Below are positions 1-8,634 of a DNA stretch of 64,000 nt, one piece after another (position 1 is the stretch's first letter; each line of letters opens with the position of its first letter). Source of the DNA: an uncultured Prevotellaceae bacterium. Its GTDB lineage: Bacteria; Bacteroidota; Bacteroidia; Bacteroidales; Bacteroidaceae. The position numbers and the translations under genes are program-made. The notes below the pieces were generated by a model. The model was not told the DNA's origin and searched no databases. It worked only from the letters and a program-made list of their open reading frames with translations. The stretch covers positions 25,948 to 89,947 of the forward strand of contig CACWWZ010000003.1 in assembly GCA_902764705.1 (NCBI GenBank), read 5' to 3'.

Positions 1-22
1 TGGTAGTTTCGAAAAATAGTCG

Positions 23-30
23 TACCTTTG
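23..30 (+). promoter_or_regulatory. -7 promoter element of tRNA-Met
   Basis: TACCTTTG matches the Bacteroidetes -7 consensus TAnnTTTG and lies about 30 bases before the tRNA. The matching -33 TTTG would fall at or before the window edge, so only half the promoter can be judged. Confidence 0.6.
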
Positions 31-61
31 CAGCGCTTTTCAAGAAAAGCCCAGAAAACAT

Positions 62-134
62 CGCGGAGTGGAGCAGTTGGTAGCTCGCCAGGCTCATAAC
101 CTGGAGGTCGCATGTTCGAGTCCTGCCTCCGCAA
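62..134 (+). tRNA. Initiator tRNA-fMet (CAT anticodon)
   Basis: A full cloverleaf can be folded. The acceptor arm is CGCGGAG/CTCCGCA with an unpaired C1-A72, the D stem is GAGC/GCTC, and the anticodon stem is CCAGG/CCTGG around the loop CTCATAA. The C1-A72 mismatch and purine11-pyrimidine24 pair mark bacterial initiator tRNAs, so this should start translation rather than elongate. Two oddities: the anticodon stem has A29-U41 where initiators usually have three G-C pairs, and the T stem has one U-C mismatch. The 3' CCA is not encoded. A terminator follows directly. Confidence 0.92.
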
Positions 135-142
135 CTAACAAG

Positions 143-164
143 CCCGAGAAATCGGGTTTTTTTT
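143..164 (+). terminator. Rho-independent terminator of tRNA-Met
   Basis: Stem CCCGA/TCGGG with a GAAA loop, followed by eight T residues. It lies a few bases past the tRNA 3' end and before the converging GH28 gene. Confidence 0.85.
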
Positions 165-169
165 ATTGT

Positions 170-1486
170 TTACAAGTAAACCTTCGGGGCGGTGTCGGGT
201 GTGGCTTTCGAAAATTGCGAGAGTTCCAACGGGTGACCGTCGAGGAAGAAGTCGCGGAGCTCGTACTTATCGGAGGTCTTTACGTCCCACATGGTTTTTG
301 CCTCAACCTGTATATGACGAAACTCGATGTTGTTGCAACGTGAGAGCGGCATGTCGTTGCGGTCGCCGGGCTTGAAGAACTGCGTCCAGGGGTGGATGAA
401 CAGGAAGCGTCCACAATGGCCGGTGATGTTCTCGACGAGCACGTATTCATAATGCTGGGGAGTGTCGGGGCGCATCTTCAGCCACAGCACACGGTCGGCG
501 CGCTCGCTGTAGCAGTTGCGCAGAATGATGTTGCAGTCGTGCAACGACTCGGAGCCCAGCGTGAGACAACCGTGAACGCGCCCGTAACGGCAGTTCTGGA
601 CAAGGATTCGCTCGCACGGGCCATTCGTTTCGTCCTTGTCGGCCCACGTACCCTTACCACCCTTCAGCACAACGGCATCGTCGTTGACATGCATGAAACA
701 GCCGTCGATGAGTACATCGGTGCAGGCGTCGATGTCGATGGCATCCGACGAGGGTGCGCCACGCCTGGGGTCTGGCGGAAAAATGTTCTCGGTGGGTGCG
801 AAGATATAGCAGTCGAGATAGCGCACATGGTGGCTCTTATAAATATGGTTGGTCCAGAACGGCGAATTGACAAGGTGAACGTCCTGAATGGTGACGTTGC
901 GCGAGTTGGACACATAGGTGAGGCGCGGGCGCTGGGCATCCTTGTTCGTACACTGCGGATTCCACTGACGGCGAATCCAGAACTCCTGCCAATAGTGCAG
1001 GCCGTTGCCGTCGATGGTGCCCCGCCCGCAAACGGTGAAGCCGTCGAGACTGTCGGCATTGATGAGGGCGGAGAAATACTTGCACGTCTCGCCCTCGATG
1101 CGCGTCACGAGTACCGGATAGTCGGCAATGCGCTCTGAGCCTTTCAGTACGGCGCCCTCGCTGACTTCCAAGTGAGTGCCCTGACGGAAGAACAGCGCTC
1201 CGGTCAAAAAGGTCCCCTGGGGAACGACCACGACGCCCCCACCCTCGCGTGCTGCACGGTCGATGACAGCCTGGATTTGCGGTGTCTGCACTTCGGCACT
1301 ATCCATCGTGACGCCGTAGTCGGTAATGACATAGCGACGTCCCAGCGTAGTGACATCCACCTTTTTCGTATTCTGAAACCAGGCATCCATCTCTGTTCCG
1401 TCAGGCCACACGTTCTTGGTCGGGGAGGCATTGACGGGGAAGCCCATAGCAAGCAGAGTCAGAATTATACATATTAAATGTTTCAT
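170..1486 (-). CDS. Glycoside hydrolase family 28 (polygalacturonase-like), secreted
   Basis: Predicted to hydrolyse alpha-1,4 galacturonosyl or related bonds in pectin from the periplasm or cell surface. The 438-residue protein starts at an ATG followed by a clear signal peptide (residues 1-20, ending VNAS). An upstream in-frame start would place the promoter inside the gene and was rejected. The right-handed beta-helix shows the GH28 active-site strips in order: SDAIDID (247-253, in place of NTDG), NDD (268-270), VHG (304-306) and WLKMR (335-339, in place of RIK). The acid residues are present; the first and last strips are variants, so the exact substrate (homogalacturonan, rhamnogalacturonan or another uronide) is open. 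It converges on the tRNA terminator and has its own promoter. Confidence 0.88.
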   Translation of the reverse strand: MKHLICIILTLLAMGFPVNASPTKNVWPDGTEMDAWFQNTKKVDVTTLGRRYVITDYGVTMDSAEVQTPQIQAVIDRAAREGGGVVVVPQGTFLTGALFFRQGTHLEVSEGAVLKGSERIADYPVLVTRIEGETCKYFSALINADSLDGFTVCGRGTIDGNGLHYWQEFWIRRQWNPQCTNKDAQRPRLTYVSNSRNVTIQDVHLVNSPFWTNHIYKSHHVRYLDCYIFAPTENIFPPDPRRGAPSSDAIDIDACTDVLIDGCFMHVNDDAVVLKGGKGTWADKDETNGPCERILVQNCRYGRVHGCLTLGSESLHDCNIILRNCYSERADRVLWLKMRPDTPQHYEYVLVENITGHCGRFLFIHPWTQFFKPGDRNDMPLSRCNNIEFRHIQVEAKTMWDVKTSDKYELRDFFLDGHPLELSQFSKATPDTAPKVYL

Positions 1487-1513
1487 GATCGTAGTTTGTT
1501 TTCTATTCGCCTG

Positions 1514-1537
1514 CGAAGGTACAAAAAAGTGAGCAAA
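1514..1537 (-). promoter_or_regulatory. Promoter of the GH28 gene
   Basis: Read on the minus strand, TTTGCTC is followed 9 bases later by TACCTTCG, a one-base variant of the -7 box. A second TTTG lies at the usual 19-base spacing further upstream. The transcript would start about 25 bases before the ATG. Confidence 0.6.
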
Positions 1538-1571
1538 GCGCAAAGGGGAAATGCATTTTTTTGTTTTCGTT

Positions 1572-1600
1572 GCAACTTTTGGGCAGTCATTTTACGTCTA
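1572..1600 (+). promoter_or_regulatory. Possible ECF sigma factor promoter of the DUF3836 gene
   Basis: GCAACTT is separated by 16 bases from CGTCTAA, the layout of ECF-type promoters (AAC in the -35, CGTC in the -10). A second GCGTCTAA lies at about 1656-1663 without a clear -35 partner. No housekeeping TAnnTTTG box is seen before this gene. Confidence 0.45.
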
Positions 1601-1700
1601 ACGAATGAAAAAACAAAAAAAATGGCGTAAATCTGTAGCAAGTCGACACTACATTGCGTCTAAGGAATAAAAAAACATTAATTTTTAAAACTTCACGACA

Positions 1701-2246
1701 ATGAAAAAGATCATTATTGCAATCATCATCGCCATCGCCTCAGCAATGAGCAGCAACGCACAGGTTCTCACCTCGGAGACCATTAAAAACGTCTATGAGA
1801 CAGTGTCACACCAGCAAAAGAGCGACTTCGTCTTCAATGCCGAATGGACTGCTAACGATATCACTACCATGTATATCTACAAGAAGGTCTCCGACCGCAA
1901 CGGCATCCTGATGCTGAAGCCACATCTGAAGTATGAATATGCCTATGCTGCCGACGGCACGCTAACCTCGCGCGTGGCTTATCGCCAAAGCGACAGTCAG
2001 GACTGGATGTGCACCGGTCGCCACGACTACACACTGGACAACGGCCTGTACTTTGCAGAATACAGCCGTTACAACCGTTCCACCAACAGCTTCGACGAAC
2101 CCGTGGAGAAGATGGTTTACATGCTGGCTCCCAACGACGGCGTGGACTATGTCGGCTGTTACCATCGCGAGCTGCCCACGGCACCTTACCAGATTGTCAG
2201 CGAGACGACCATCGCTCATCAGTCGCTGCTTCTGGCCGAGAAATAA
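1701..2246 (+). CDS. Secreted DUF3836 family protein
   Basis: 181 residues with a signal peptide (residues 1-20, cleavage after SSNA). The body carries the pattern of the Bacteroides/Prevotella DUF3836 family: an HLKYEYAYAADGTLTSR block, then W..., then VEKMVYML. These suggest beta-hairpin repeats rich in Tyr and aromatic residues. The function of the family is not known; export to the periplasm or surface is inferred from the leader. It is monocistronic, between an ECF-like promoter and a strong terminator, which suggests envelope-stress-type control. Confidence 0.7.
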   Translation: MKKIIIAIIIAIASAMSSNAQVLTSETIKNVYETVSHQQKSDFVFNAEWTANDITTMYIYKKVSDRNGILMLKPHLKYEYAYAADGTLTSRVAYRQSDSQDWMCTGRHDYTLDNGLYFAEYSRYNRSTNSFDEPVEKMVYMLAPNDGVDYVGCYHRELPTAPYQIVSETTIAHQSLLLAEK

Positions 2247-2285
2247 TCTAGCCTTTGATTATAAACTAGTTGCCATAAATTGAAT

Positions 2286-2310
2286 AGCCCTCGTCTGGAT
2301 GACGGGGGCT
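2286..2310 (+). terminator. Terminator after the DUF3836 gene
   Basis: Ten-pair stem AGCCCTCGTC/GACGGGGGCT (one T-G pair) with a five-base loop, followed by GTTTCG and an A run. It separates this gene from hflX. Confidence 0.75.
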
Positions 2311-2334
2311 GTTTCGTAAAAAAAATGTATTTTC

Positions 2335-2366
2335 TTTGCATTTTTCTCGTTTTTTTACTATCTTTG
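2335..2366 (+). promoter_or_regulatory. Promoter of hflX
   Basis: TTTG, 20 bases, then TATCTTTG, a full match to the Bacteroidetes promoter. The leader is about 18 bases. The spacer contains TTCTCG followed by a T run, resembling the extended spacer motif seen at other promoters here. Confidence 0.8.
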
Positions 2367-2387
2367 CCGCCATATTTATAAATATGT

Positions 2388-3740
2388 ATGAAGGAATTTG
2401 TAATTTCTGAGGTTAAGGCCGAGACTGCGGTGCTGGTGGGACTGATTACCCAGCAGCAGGACGAGGCCAAGACGAAAGAATATCTGGACGAGCTGGAATT
2501 CTTGGCCGACACCGCTGGTGCTGTCATTGTGAAGCGTTTTACGCAGAAGGTGCAGGGCCCCAGTCAGGTCACCTATGTGGGCAAGGGTAAGCTCGAAGAG
2601 ATTAAGCAATATATCAAGCAACAAGAAGATGCTTACGATGAGTGGATGGATGATCATCGGGGCATAGACGGTACGGTAGTAATGCTAGGGAACGAAGAAT
2701 GCCCTCAGCCTGTAGGCATGGTGATTTTCGACGACGAACTGAGCGCCAAGCAGATCCGTAATATCGAGGCTGAGCTGAAGGTGAAGATTCTGGACAGGAC
2801 GAGTCTGATTCTCGACATCTTCGCCATGCGTGCCCAGACTGCCGAAGCGAAGACGCAGGTGGAACTGGCACAGTATCGCTACATGCTGCCCCGACTACAG
2901 CGTCTGTGGACGCACCTGGAACGCCAGGGCGGCGGTTCCGGTTCAGGCGGTGGAAAAGGCTCGGTAGGACTGCGTGGTCCCGGTGAGACGCAGTTGGAGA
3001 TGGACCAGCGCATCATCCGCCAGCGCATCTCACTGCTGAAAGAACGCCTTGTGGATATCGACAAGCAAAAGACAACGCAGCGCAAGAACCGCGGCCGACT
3101 GATCCGTGTGGCACTGGTGGGCTATACGAATGTGGGTAAGTCGACGATGATGAACCTGCTTGCCAAGAGCGACGTATTTGCCGAGAACAAGCTATTTGCC
3201 ACGCTGGATACGACGGTGCGCAAGATGACCATCGATAACCTGCCCTTCCTGTTGGCCGACACCGTAGGATTCATCCGCAAGTTGCCCAGCGACCTGGTAG
3301 AGTCGTTCAAATCGACACTCGACGAGGTGCGCGAGGCCGATATGCTGGTGCACGTGGTGGACATATCGCACCCTGACTTTGAGGAGCAGATTCAAGTGGT
3401 GGAGAAGACGCTGGCCGATTTGGGCTGTGCCGACAAGCCGTCGATGCTGGTGTTCAACAAGATTGATGCGTACACATGGACTCCGCAGGACGAGGACGAC
3501 CTGACAGAACCTACGCGCGAAAACATCTCGCTGGACGAACTGAAGCGGACCTGGATGGCAAAAGTAAATGAAGAATTAAGAATGAAGAATGAAGAATTTG
3601 CTACTGCCCCACTATTCATTTCGGCGAAGAAAAAGGAGAACATCGACGAGCTGCGCGAGGTGCTGTATAAGAAGGTGCGCGAGCTTCATGTGCAGAAGTA
3701 TCCGTATAATGATTTCCTTTACGAAGTAGTTGAGGAGTAA
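2388..3740 (+). CDS. hflX: Ribosome-associated GTPase HflX
   Basis: HflX binds the large ribosomal subunit and splits or rescues stalled ribosomes under stress. The 450-residue protein has the N-terminal HflX domain (about 1-175), the glycine-rich linker (181-192) before GPGETQLEMD, and a GTPase domain with G1 GYTNVGKS (245-252), G3 DTVG (291-294), G4 NKID (357-360) and G5 SAKK (412-415). Residues 392-404 (AKVNEELRMKNEE) are encoded by an ATTCTTA-type simple repeat of the kind found between genes, inserted in frame after G4. The stop codon begins another purine-rich repeat that leads into the DUF4954 gene, so the two are probably co-transcribed. Confidence 0.95.
   Translation: MKEFVISEVKAETAVLVGLITQQQDEAKTKEYLDELEFLADTAGAVIVKRFTQKVQGPSQVTYVGKGKLEEIKQYIKQQEDAYDEWMDDHRGIDGTVVMLGNEECPQPVGMVIFDDELSAKQIRNIEAELKVKILDRTSLILDIFAMRAQTAEAKTQVELAQYRYMLPRLQRLWTHLERQGGGSGSGGGKGSVGLRGPGETQLEMDQRIIRQRISLLKERLVDIDKQKTTQRKNRGRLIRVALVGYTNVGKSTMMNLLAKSDVFAENKLFATLDTTVRKMTIDNLPFLLADTVGFIRKLPSDLVESFKSTLDEVREADMLVHVVDISHPDFEEQIQVVEKTLADLGCADKPSMLVFNKIDAYTWTPQDEDDLTEPTRENISLDELKRTWMAKVNEELRMKNEEFATAPLFISAKKKENIDELREVLYKKVRELHVQKYPYNDFLYEVVEE
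3569..3598 (+). repeat. In-frame simple repeat inside hflX
   Basis: GAAGAATTAAGAATGAAGAA and flanking bases repeat the ATTCTTA/ATTCTTC units seen in intergenic DNA at 30848-30879 and 63469-63570. Here it encodes NEELRMKNEE within a linker of HflX. Confidence 0.7.
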
Positions 3741-3771
3741 GGAGAGAAGGAGTAAGAAGAGAAGTAATAAG
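3732..3771 (+). repeat. Purine-rich junction repeat carrying the hflX stop codon
   Basis: A GAGTAAG/GAGAAG-type repeat starts at the hflX stop. It holds four TAA triplets in the hflX frame (one at the stop and three beyond) before the DUF4954 start. Confidence 0.65.
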
Positions 3772-3797
3772 ATTTTTGAACCAAAAAATATACACTT

Positions 3798-5651
3798 ATG
3801 AGAGATTACAGACAACTGACACAAGAGGAAATTCAGGTGCTTGAAGGCAATAGCTGTTGGGCCGAGGACTGGAACAGAGTAAAGGTGGCCGAGGACTTCC
3901 GCCCCTATAATTTCCACCGTGTGGTATTCTATGGCGATATTCGCCTGGGTAAATTCGAAAAGATGGTCGAAGTGGCCAAGGGCTTTACGAAGCATTCGGG
4001 CATCAACGACGCCACACTGCGTAACGTGACGGTGGGTAACGACTGTCTGATAGAGAAAATCGGTAATTTCATCAACAACTACGTTATTGGTGACGACTGC
4101 TATATTTCGAATGTGTCGACAATGGAGACTACCGAAGGTGCTACATACGGTGAGGGCCATATGGTGAGTGTGCTTAACGAGATGGGCGATGGCAACGTGA
4201 TGTTGTTCCACGACCTGAACTCGCAGCTGGCAGCATTCATGGTAAAGCACTTCAAGGACAAGCAGCTGAAGGACTCCATCACGCGGCTCATCAACGAAGA
4301 AATCCGCTTCTCGTGTCCAGAGCAGAGTACGCTGGGCAATGGCGTGAAGATCATCAATTCAAAGGAGATTACCAATACGGTGGTGAAGGACGACTGCGAA
4401 ATCAACGGTGCAGCGCGTCTGTCGGACTGTACCATTCTGTCGACGAAGGACGCCTCGGTATATATCGGTACGGGGGTCATCTGTGAGAACAGCATCATTT
4501 CGAACGGCTGTTCGATTACCAATTCGGTAAAGATGCAGGACTGCTTTGTGGGTGAGGCCTGTCAGATTACCAACGGTTTCACGGCCGAGGCCAGCGTATT
4601 CTTTGCCAACTCGTATATGGCTAACGGCGAGGCGTGTGCCGCGTTCTGCGGCCCGTTCTCGGCATCACATCATAAGAGCTCGCTGTTGATCGGTGGTGAG
4701 TTCTCGTTCTACAATGCCGGTTCGAACACCAACTTCTCAAACCATGCCTACAAGATGGGACCGTTGCACTACGGTACATTGGAGCGCGGTACGAAGACGG
4801 CCTCGGGAGCCTACATCCTGATGCCTGCCAAGATCGGTGCCTTCAGCGTCTGTTTCGGTAAGCTGATGAACCATCCCGACATGCGCTGTCTGCCCTTCGC
4901 ATACCTGATGGCATACGGCGAGACGATGTATATCGTGCCGGGAAGAAACATCACGACGGTGGGGCTGTACCGCGACATCAAGAAATGGGAGAAGCGCGAC
5001 AAGCGTGCCCCATCGTGCCGTAAGAGCGTCATCAACTTCGACTGGCTGTCACCGTTTACCGTTGGAGAAATCGTGCAGGGCAAGAAGATTCTGGAGGCGC
5101 TGCGGCAGGCCGGTGGCGACAACGTGTCGTCGTATAACTATCACGAATACATCATCAACGCGTCGTCGTTGCGCAAGGGCATCAAGTATTACGACATAGC
5201 CCTGCGCATCTACATGGGTGCTGTGCTGAAGCGTGCAGTGAAAGGTGGTTGGCTGGGCAAGCCCACGTCGACAGTAGGTGAAGGCGACTGGATTGATCTG
5301 AGCGGTTTGCTGTTGCCTGCCAGCGAGGAGCAACGACTCATCGAGGATGTGAAGAGCGGTGCACTGGAGAGCATCCGCGACGTGCTGCAGCGCTTCTACG
5401 ACATTGATGCGAACTACCGCAAATACCAGTGGGCATGGACCTACAAGCTGATTCTCGACTACTACGGCATTGACGAGTTGACGGAGCAGGCCATGCAGCG
5501 CATCCGTGAAGATTACGTCAAAGCCCGTCGTGCGTGGATTGCCGAGATTCGTAAGGACGCTCAGAAGGAATTCGACATGGGTGACGTCGAGCAGGAGGTG
5601 TACGACGATTTCCTGAGCAAGCTCGATCACGAAATTGACTATGAGAATTAA
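3798..5651 (+). CDS. DUF4954 protein with left-handed beta-helix repeats
   Basis: 617 residues without a signal peptide, so probably cytoplasmic. The first 350 residues are hexapeptide-like repeats (for example IGDDCYI, VKDDCEI, IGTGVICENSIISNGCSI), predicted to form a left-handed beta-helix like that of acyl- or nucleotidyl-transferases. The C-terminal 230 residues are helical. The architecture fits the Bacteroidetes/spirochaete DUF4954 family, whose activity is unknown. A sugar- or lipid-modifying transferase role is only an inference from the fold. It follows hflX by 57 bases and precedes an M16 peptidase by 41 bases. Confidence 0.75.
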   Translation: MRDYRQLTQEEIQVLEGNSCWAEDWNRVKVAEDFRPYNFHRVVFYGDIRLGKFEKMVEVAKGFTKHSGINDATLRNVTVGNDCLIEKIGNFINNYVIGDDCYISNVSTMETTEGATYGEGHMVSVLNEMGDGNVMLFHDLNSQLAAFMVKHFKDKQLKDSITRLINEEIRFSCPEQSTLGNGVKIINSKEITNTVVKDDCEINGAARLSDCTILSTKDASVYIGTGVICENSIISNGCSITNSVKMQDCFVGEACQITNGFTAEASVFFANSYMANGEACAAFCGPFSASHHKSSLLIGGEFSFYNAGSNTNFSNHAYKMGPLHYGTLERGTKTASGAYILMPAKIGAFSVCFGKLMNHPDMRCLPFAYLMAYGETMYIVPGRNITTVGLYRDIKKWEKRDKRAPSCRKSVINFDWLSPFTVGEIVQGKKILEALRQAGGDNVSSYNYHEYIINASSLRKGIKYYDIALRIYMGAVLKRAVKGGWLGKPTSTVGEGDWIDLSGLLLPASEEQRLIEDVKSGALESIRDVLQRFYDIDANYRKYQWAWTYKLILDYYGIDELTEQAMQRIREDYVKARRAWIAEIRKDAQKEFDMGDVEQEVYDDFLSKLDHEIDYEN

Positions 5652-5692
5652 ATCTCACACAGATTTGTGAGCATATAGTTATTTAGAAAAAA

Positions 5693-8593
5693 ATGAAACT
5701 AAGATTATTATTGGCAATTGGCCTGTTGGCAGGACTGACTGCGCAGGCAAAGGACTACAAGTATCAGACGTTGGAGGCTGATCAGAGCAAGACGCGCATC
5801 TATACGCTGGACAACGGACTGAAGGTGTATCTGAGTGTGAACAAGGAAAAGCCCCGCATTCAAACCTATATCGCCGTGAGGACAGGTTCTAAGAACGACC
5901 CTGCCGAGACAACCGGTCTGGCTCACTATCTGGAGCACCTGATGTTCAAGGGTACCAAGCAGTTTGGCACCTCGAACCCCACGGCAGAGGCTCCGTTGCT
6001 GGCGGATATTGAGCAGCGTTACGAGGCATATCGTAAACTGACCGATCCTGAGGCCCGTAAGCAGGCCTATCACGAGATTGACTCGGTGAGTCAGGTGGCA
6101 GCACAGTACTTCATTCCCAACGAGTACGACAAGTTGATGGCAGCTATCGGTGCCGAGGGTACGAATGCCTTCACGTCGAACGATGTGACGTGCTACGTAG
6201 AGGACATCCCTTCGAACGAGATTGAGAACTGGGCGAAGATTCAGTCCGACCGTTTCCAGCACATGGTGATTCGCGGTTTCCATACCGAGTTGGAAGCCGT
6301 CTACGAGGAATACAACATGTATCTGACTGACGACGGTGACAAGATATGGAGTGCGATGGGTAAGAAGTTGACGCCTACCCATCCTTACGGCACGCAGACC
6401 ACCATCGGTACGCAGGAACACCTGAAGAATCCTTCCATCACCAACATCAAAAACTACTTCAACAAGTGGTATGTACCCAATAACGTGGCTATCTGTATGG
6501 CCGGCGACTTTGACCCCGACAAGACCATTGCCATCATTGACCGTTACTTCGGTTTGTGGAAGCCCGGTGCTGACGTCAGTCAGCCCGTATTCCCCGTACA
6601 GCGTCCGTTGACGGCTCCTGCCGACACCACCGTTATTGGCCAGCAGGCCGAACAGGTGCTGGTAGGCTGGTTGGCCAAGAAGGCCAGCGACCTGCAGTGT
6701 GACACGCTCGACGTCATCTCCGACATGCTCAGCAACGACAAGGCCGGACTCATGGACCTGAACCTGAATCAGACCATGAAGGTGCAGATGGCCGGTGCCG
6801 GAATGCAGCAACAGCAGGACTATTCCTGTTTCATTCTGGTGGGTATGCCCATGCCAGGCCAGAAGCTGGAGGAGGTACGCTCGCTGATGCTGGGTGAAAT
6901 CGAAAAGCTGAAGAAAGGACAGTTCTCGGACGACCTGTTGCCATCGGTCATCAACAACCAGAAACTGAGCTACCAGCGCGGACTGGAGAGCAACCAGTGG
7001 CGCGTCAGACAGCACATGAAAGCCTTTATCAACGGAGAGACATGGGAGCAGCACGTCAGCAAGATGGACCGCATCTCGAAGATCACCAAGCAACAGATTG
7101 TAAGCTTTGCCAACCGTTTCTTCACCGACGGCTATGCCACCGTATTCAAAACGCAGGGTACAGACACGTTGCAGAAGAAGATTGACAAGCCTGCCATCAC
7201 ACCTATTCCCACCAACCGCGACATGGTGAGCCGCTTCGTGCAGGACATTCAGGAGTCGAAGGTGGAACCCATTCAGCCCGTGTTTGTGGATTTCAAGAAG
7301 GACCTGACGGTGACTGAGACGAAGCGTCATCTGCCTTTGATCTACAAGCAGAACGTAGAAAACGACCTCTTTACACTGATGTTCCGCTATGAGTTCGGAC
7401 AGCAGGACGACAACCGTTACGACATTGCTGCCGATTATCTGAGCTACGTGGGTACCAAGAAGCACACACTTGCCCAGATTCAGCAGGAGTTCTACAAGAT
7501 GGCCTGCAACTATTCTGTAAATGTGAATGCCGACAATATCAACATCACACTCTCGGGTCTGCAGTCGCAGATGCCGCAAGCGCTGACATTGCTGGAAGAG
7601 GTGCTGAACCAGGCTAAGGGCGATCAGGAATCGTACAATCAGTATGTGGACTTGGTGCTGAAAGGCCGCGACGATGCGAAGAAAGATCAGAGAACCAACT
7701 TCCAATACTTGGTAAACTATGCCATCTATGGTACTCATAATGCCATGCGCGACGAGATGAGCGAAGAGCAGCTTCGTCAGGCCAATCCCCAGCAGTTGCT
7801 GTCGCTAATTGCCGGACTGAAGAACTACAAGCACAGCGTGCTGTATTACGGTAAGTTAACTCCCGAGGAGCTGTCGAAGGTGTTGGATGCCAAGCACCAG
7901 ACGGGCAAAACGCTGGCCGACGTGCCTCATGGCAAGGCCTACGAACGCCAGTTGGCAACAGAAAATGAGGTACTGATAGCGCCTTACGATGCCAAGAACA
8001 TCTACCTGATGATGTATCACAACGAAGGTCGTGACTGGAATCCCGAGCTGGAGGGTGTTACTGACATCTTCAACGAGTATTATGGTGGCGGCATGAATGG
8101 TATCGTGTTCCAGGAGATGCGTGAAGCCCGCGGACTGGCATACAGCGCTGCGGCCTACTACGTGACACCAAGCAAGAAGAATGAAAAGGAATTCTACCAG
8201 ACTTATATCATCACACAGAACGACAAGATGATGGATGCTGTGAACCAGTTCCATAGCATTCTGAACGAGATGCCTGCCAGCGATGCTGCTTTCCAGATTG
8301 CTAAGGATGCACTGACTAAGCAACTGGCCAGTCAGCGTACCACGAAGTTTGGAGTTATCAATGCTTACCTGGTGGCTAAGCGCAAAGGTATTGACTATGA
8401 CCTGGACGAGAAGGTATACAATGCCCTGCCCGGCATGAAATTGCAGGACATCGTAGACTTCGAGAAGCAGCGAATGGCCAACAAGGCTTATCGCTACATC
8501 ATTCTCGGCGACGAAAAGGAACTCGACATGCAGGCGTTGGAGAAAATTGGTCCCATCAAGCGCCTGACACAAGAAGAAGTCTTCGGATATTAG
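5693..8593 (+). CDS. Secreted M16 family zinc peptidase (insulinase/pitrilysin type)
   Basis: 966 residues with a signal peptide (1-19, LTAQA). The inverted zinc motif HYLEH lies at 78-82, and the third ligand Glu falls in the EAVYEEYN segment (201-206). As in other long M16 proteins, a second homologous half follows (about 530-960). It lacks the zinc motif but keeps the substrate-side signature REARGLAYSAAAYY. It should degrade peptides in the periplasm. The gene ends in a hairpin shared with the converging GH51 gene. Confidence 0.92.
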   Translation: MKLRLLLAIGLLAGLTAQAKDYKYQTLEADQSKTRIYTLDNGLKVYLSVNKEKPRIQTYIAVRTGSKNDPAETTGLAHYLEHLMFKGTKQFGTSNPTAEAPLLADIEQRYEAYRKLTDPEARKQAYHEIDSVSQVAAQYFIPNEYDKLMAAIGAEGTNAFTSNDVTCYVEDIPSNEIENWAKIQSDRFQHMVIRGFHTELEAVYEEYNMYLTDDGDKIWSAMGKKLTPTHPYGTQTTIGTQEHLKNPSITNIKNYFNKWYVPNNVAICMAGDFDPDKTIAIIDRYFGLWKPGADVSQPVFPVQRPLTAPADTTVIGQQAEQVLVGWLAKKASDLQCDTLDVISDMLSNDKAGLMDLNLNQTMKVQMAGAGMQQQQDYSCFILVGMPMPGQKLEEVRSLMLGEIEKLKKGQFSDDLLPSVINNQKLSYQRGLESNQWRVRQHMKAFINGETWEQHVSKMDRISKITKQQIVSFANRFFTDGYATVFKTQGTDTLQKKIDKPAITPIPTNRDMVSRFVQDIQESKVEPIQPVFVDFKKDLTVTETKRHLPLIYKQNVENDLFTLMFRYEFGQQDDNRYDIAADYLSYVGTKKHTLAQIQQEFYKMACNYSVNVNADNINITLSGLQSQMPQALTLLEEVLNQAKGDQESYNQYVDLVLKGRDDAKKDQRTNFQYLVNYAIYGTHNAMRDEMSEEQLRQANPQQLLSLIAGLKNYKHSVLYYGKLTPEELSKVLDAKHQTGKTLADVPHGKAYERQLATENEVLIAPYDAKNIYLMMYHNEGRDWNPELEGVTDIFNEYYGGGMNGIVFQEMREARGLAYSAAAYYVTPSKKNEKEFYQTYIITQNDKMMDAVNQFHSILNEMPASDAAFQIAKDALTKQLASQRTTKFGVINAYLVAKRKGIDYDLDEKVYNALPGMKLQDIVDFEKQRMANKAYRYIILGDEKELDMQALEKIGPIKRLTQEEVFGY

Positions 8594-8606
8594 CCGAAGA
8601 CTTCTG

Positions 8607-8633
8607 ACTGTCCTTTGGGTTCTGCCCCAAAGA
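8607..8633. terminator. Hairpin between converging M16 and GH51 genes; member of the GGTTCTGCC hairpin family
   Basis: ACTGTCC followed by the stem CTTTGGG/CCCAAAG around TTCTGC. It sits between two converging stops and can act as a two-way terminator. The ACTGTCC tag and TTCTG loop match the hairpins found in frame in clpB and fkp. Confidence 0.6.
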
Positions 8634-8634
8634 A

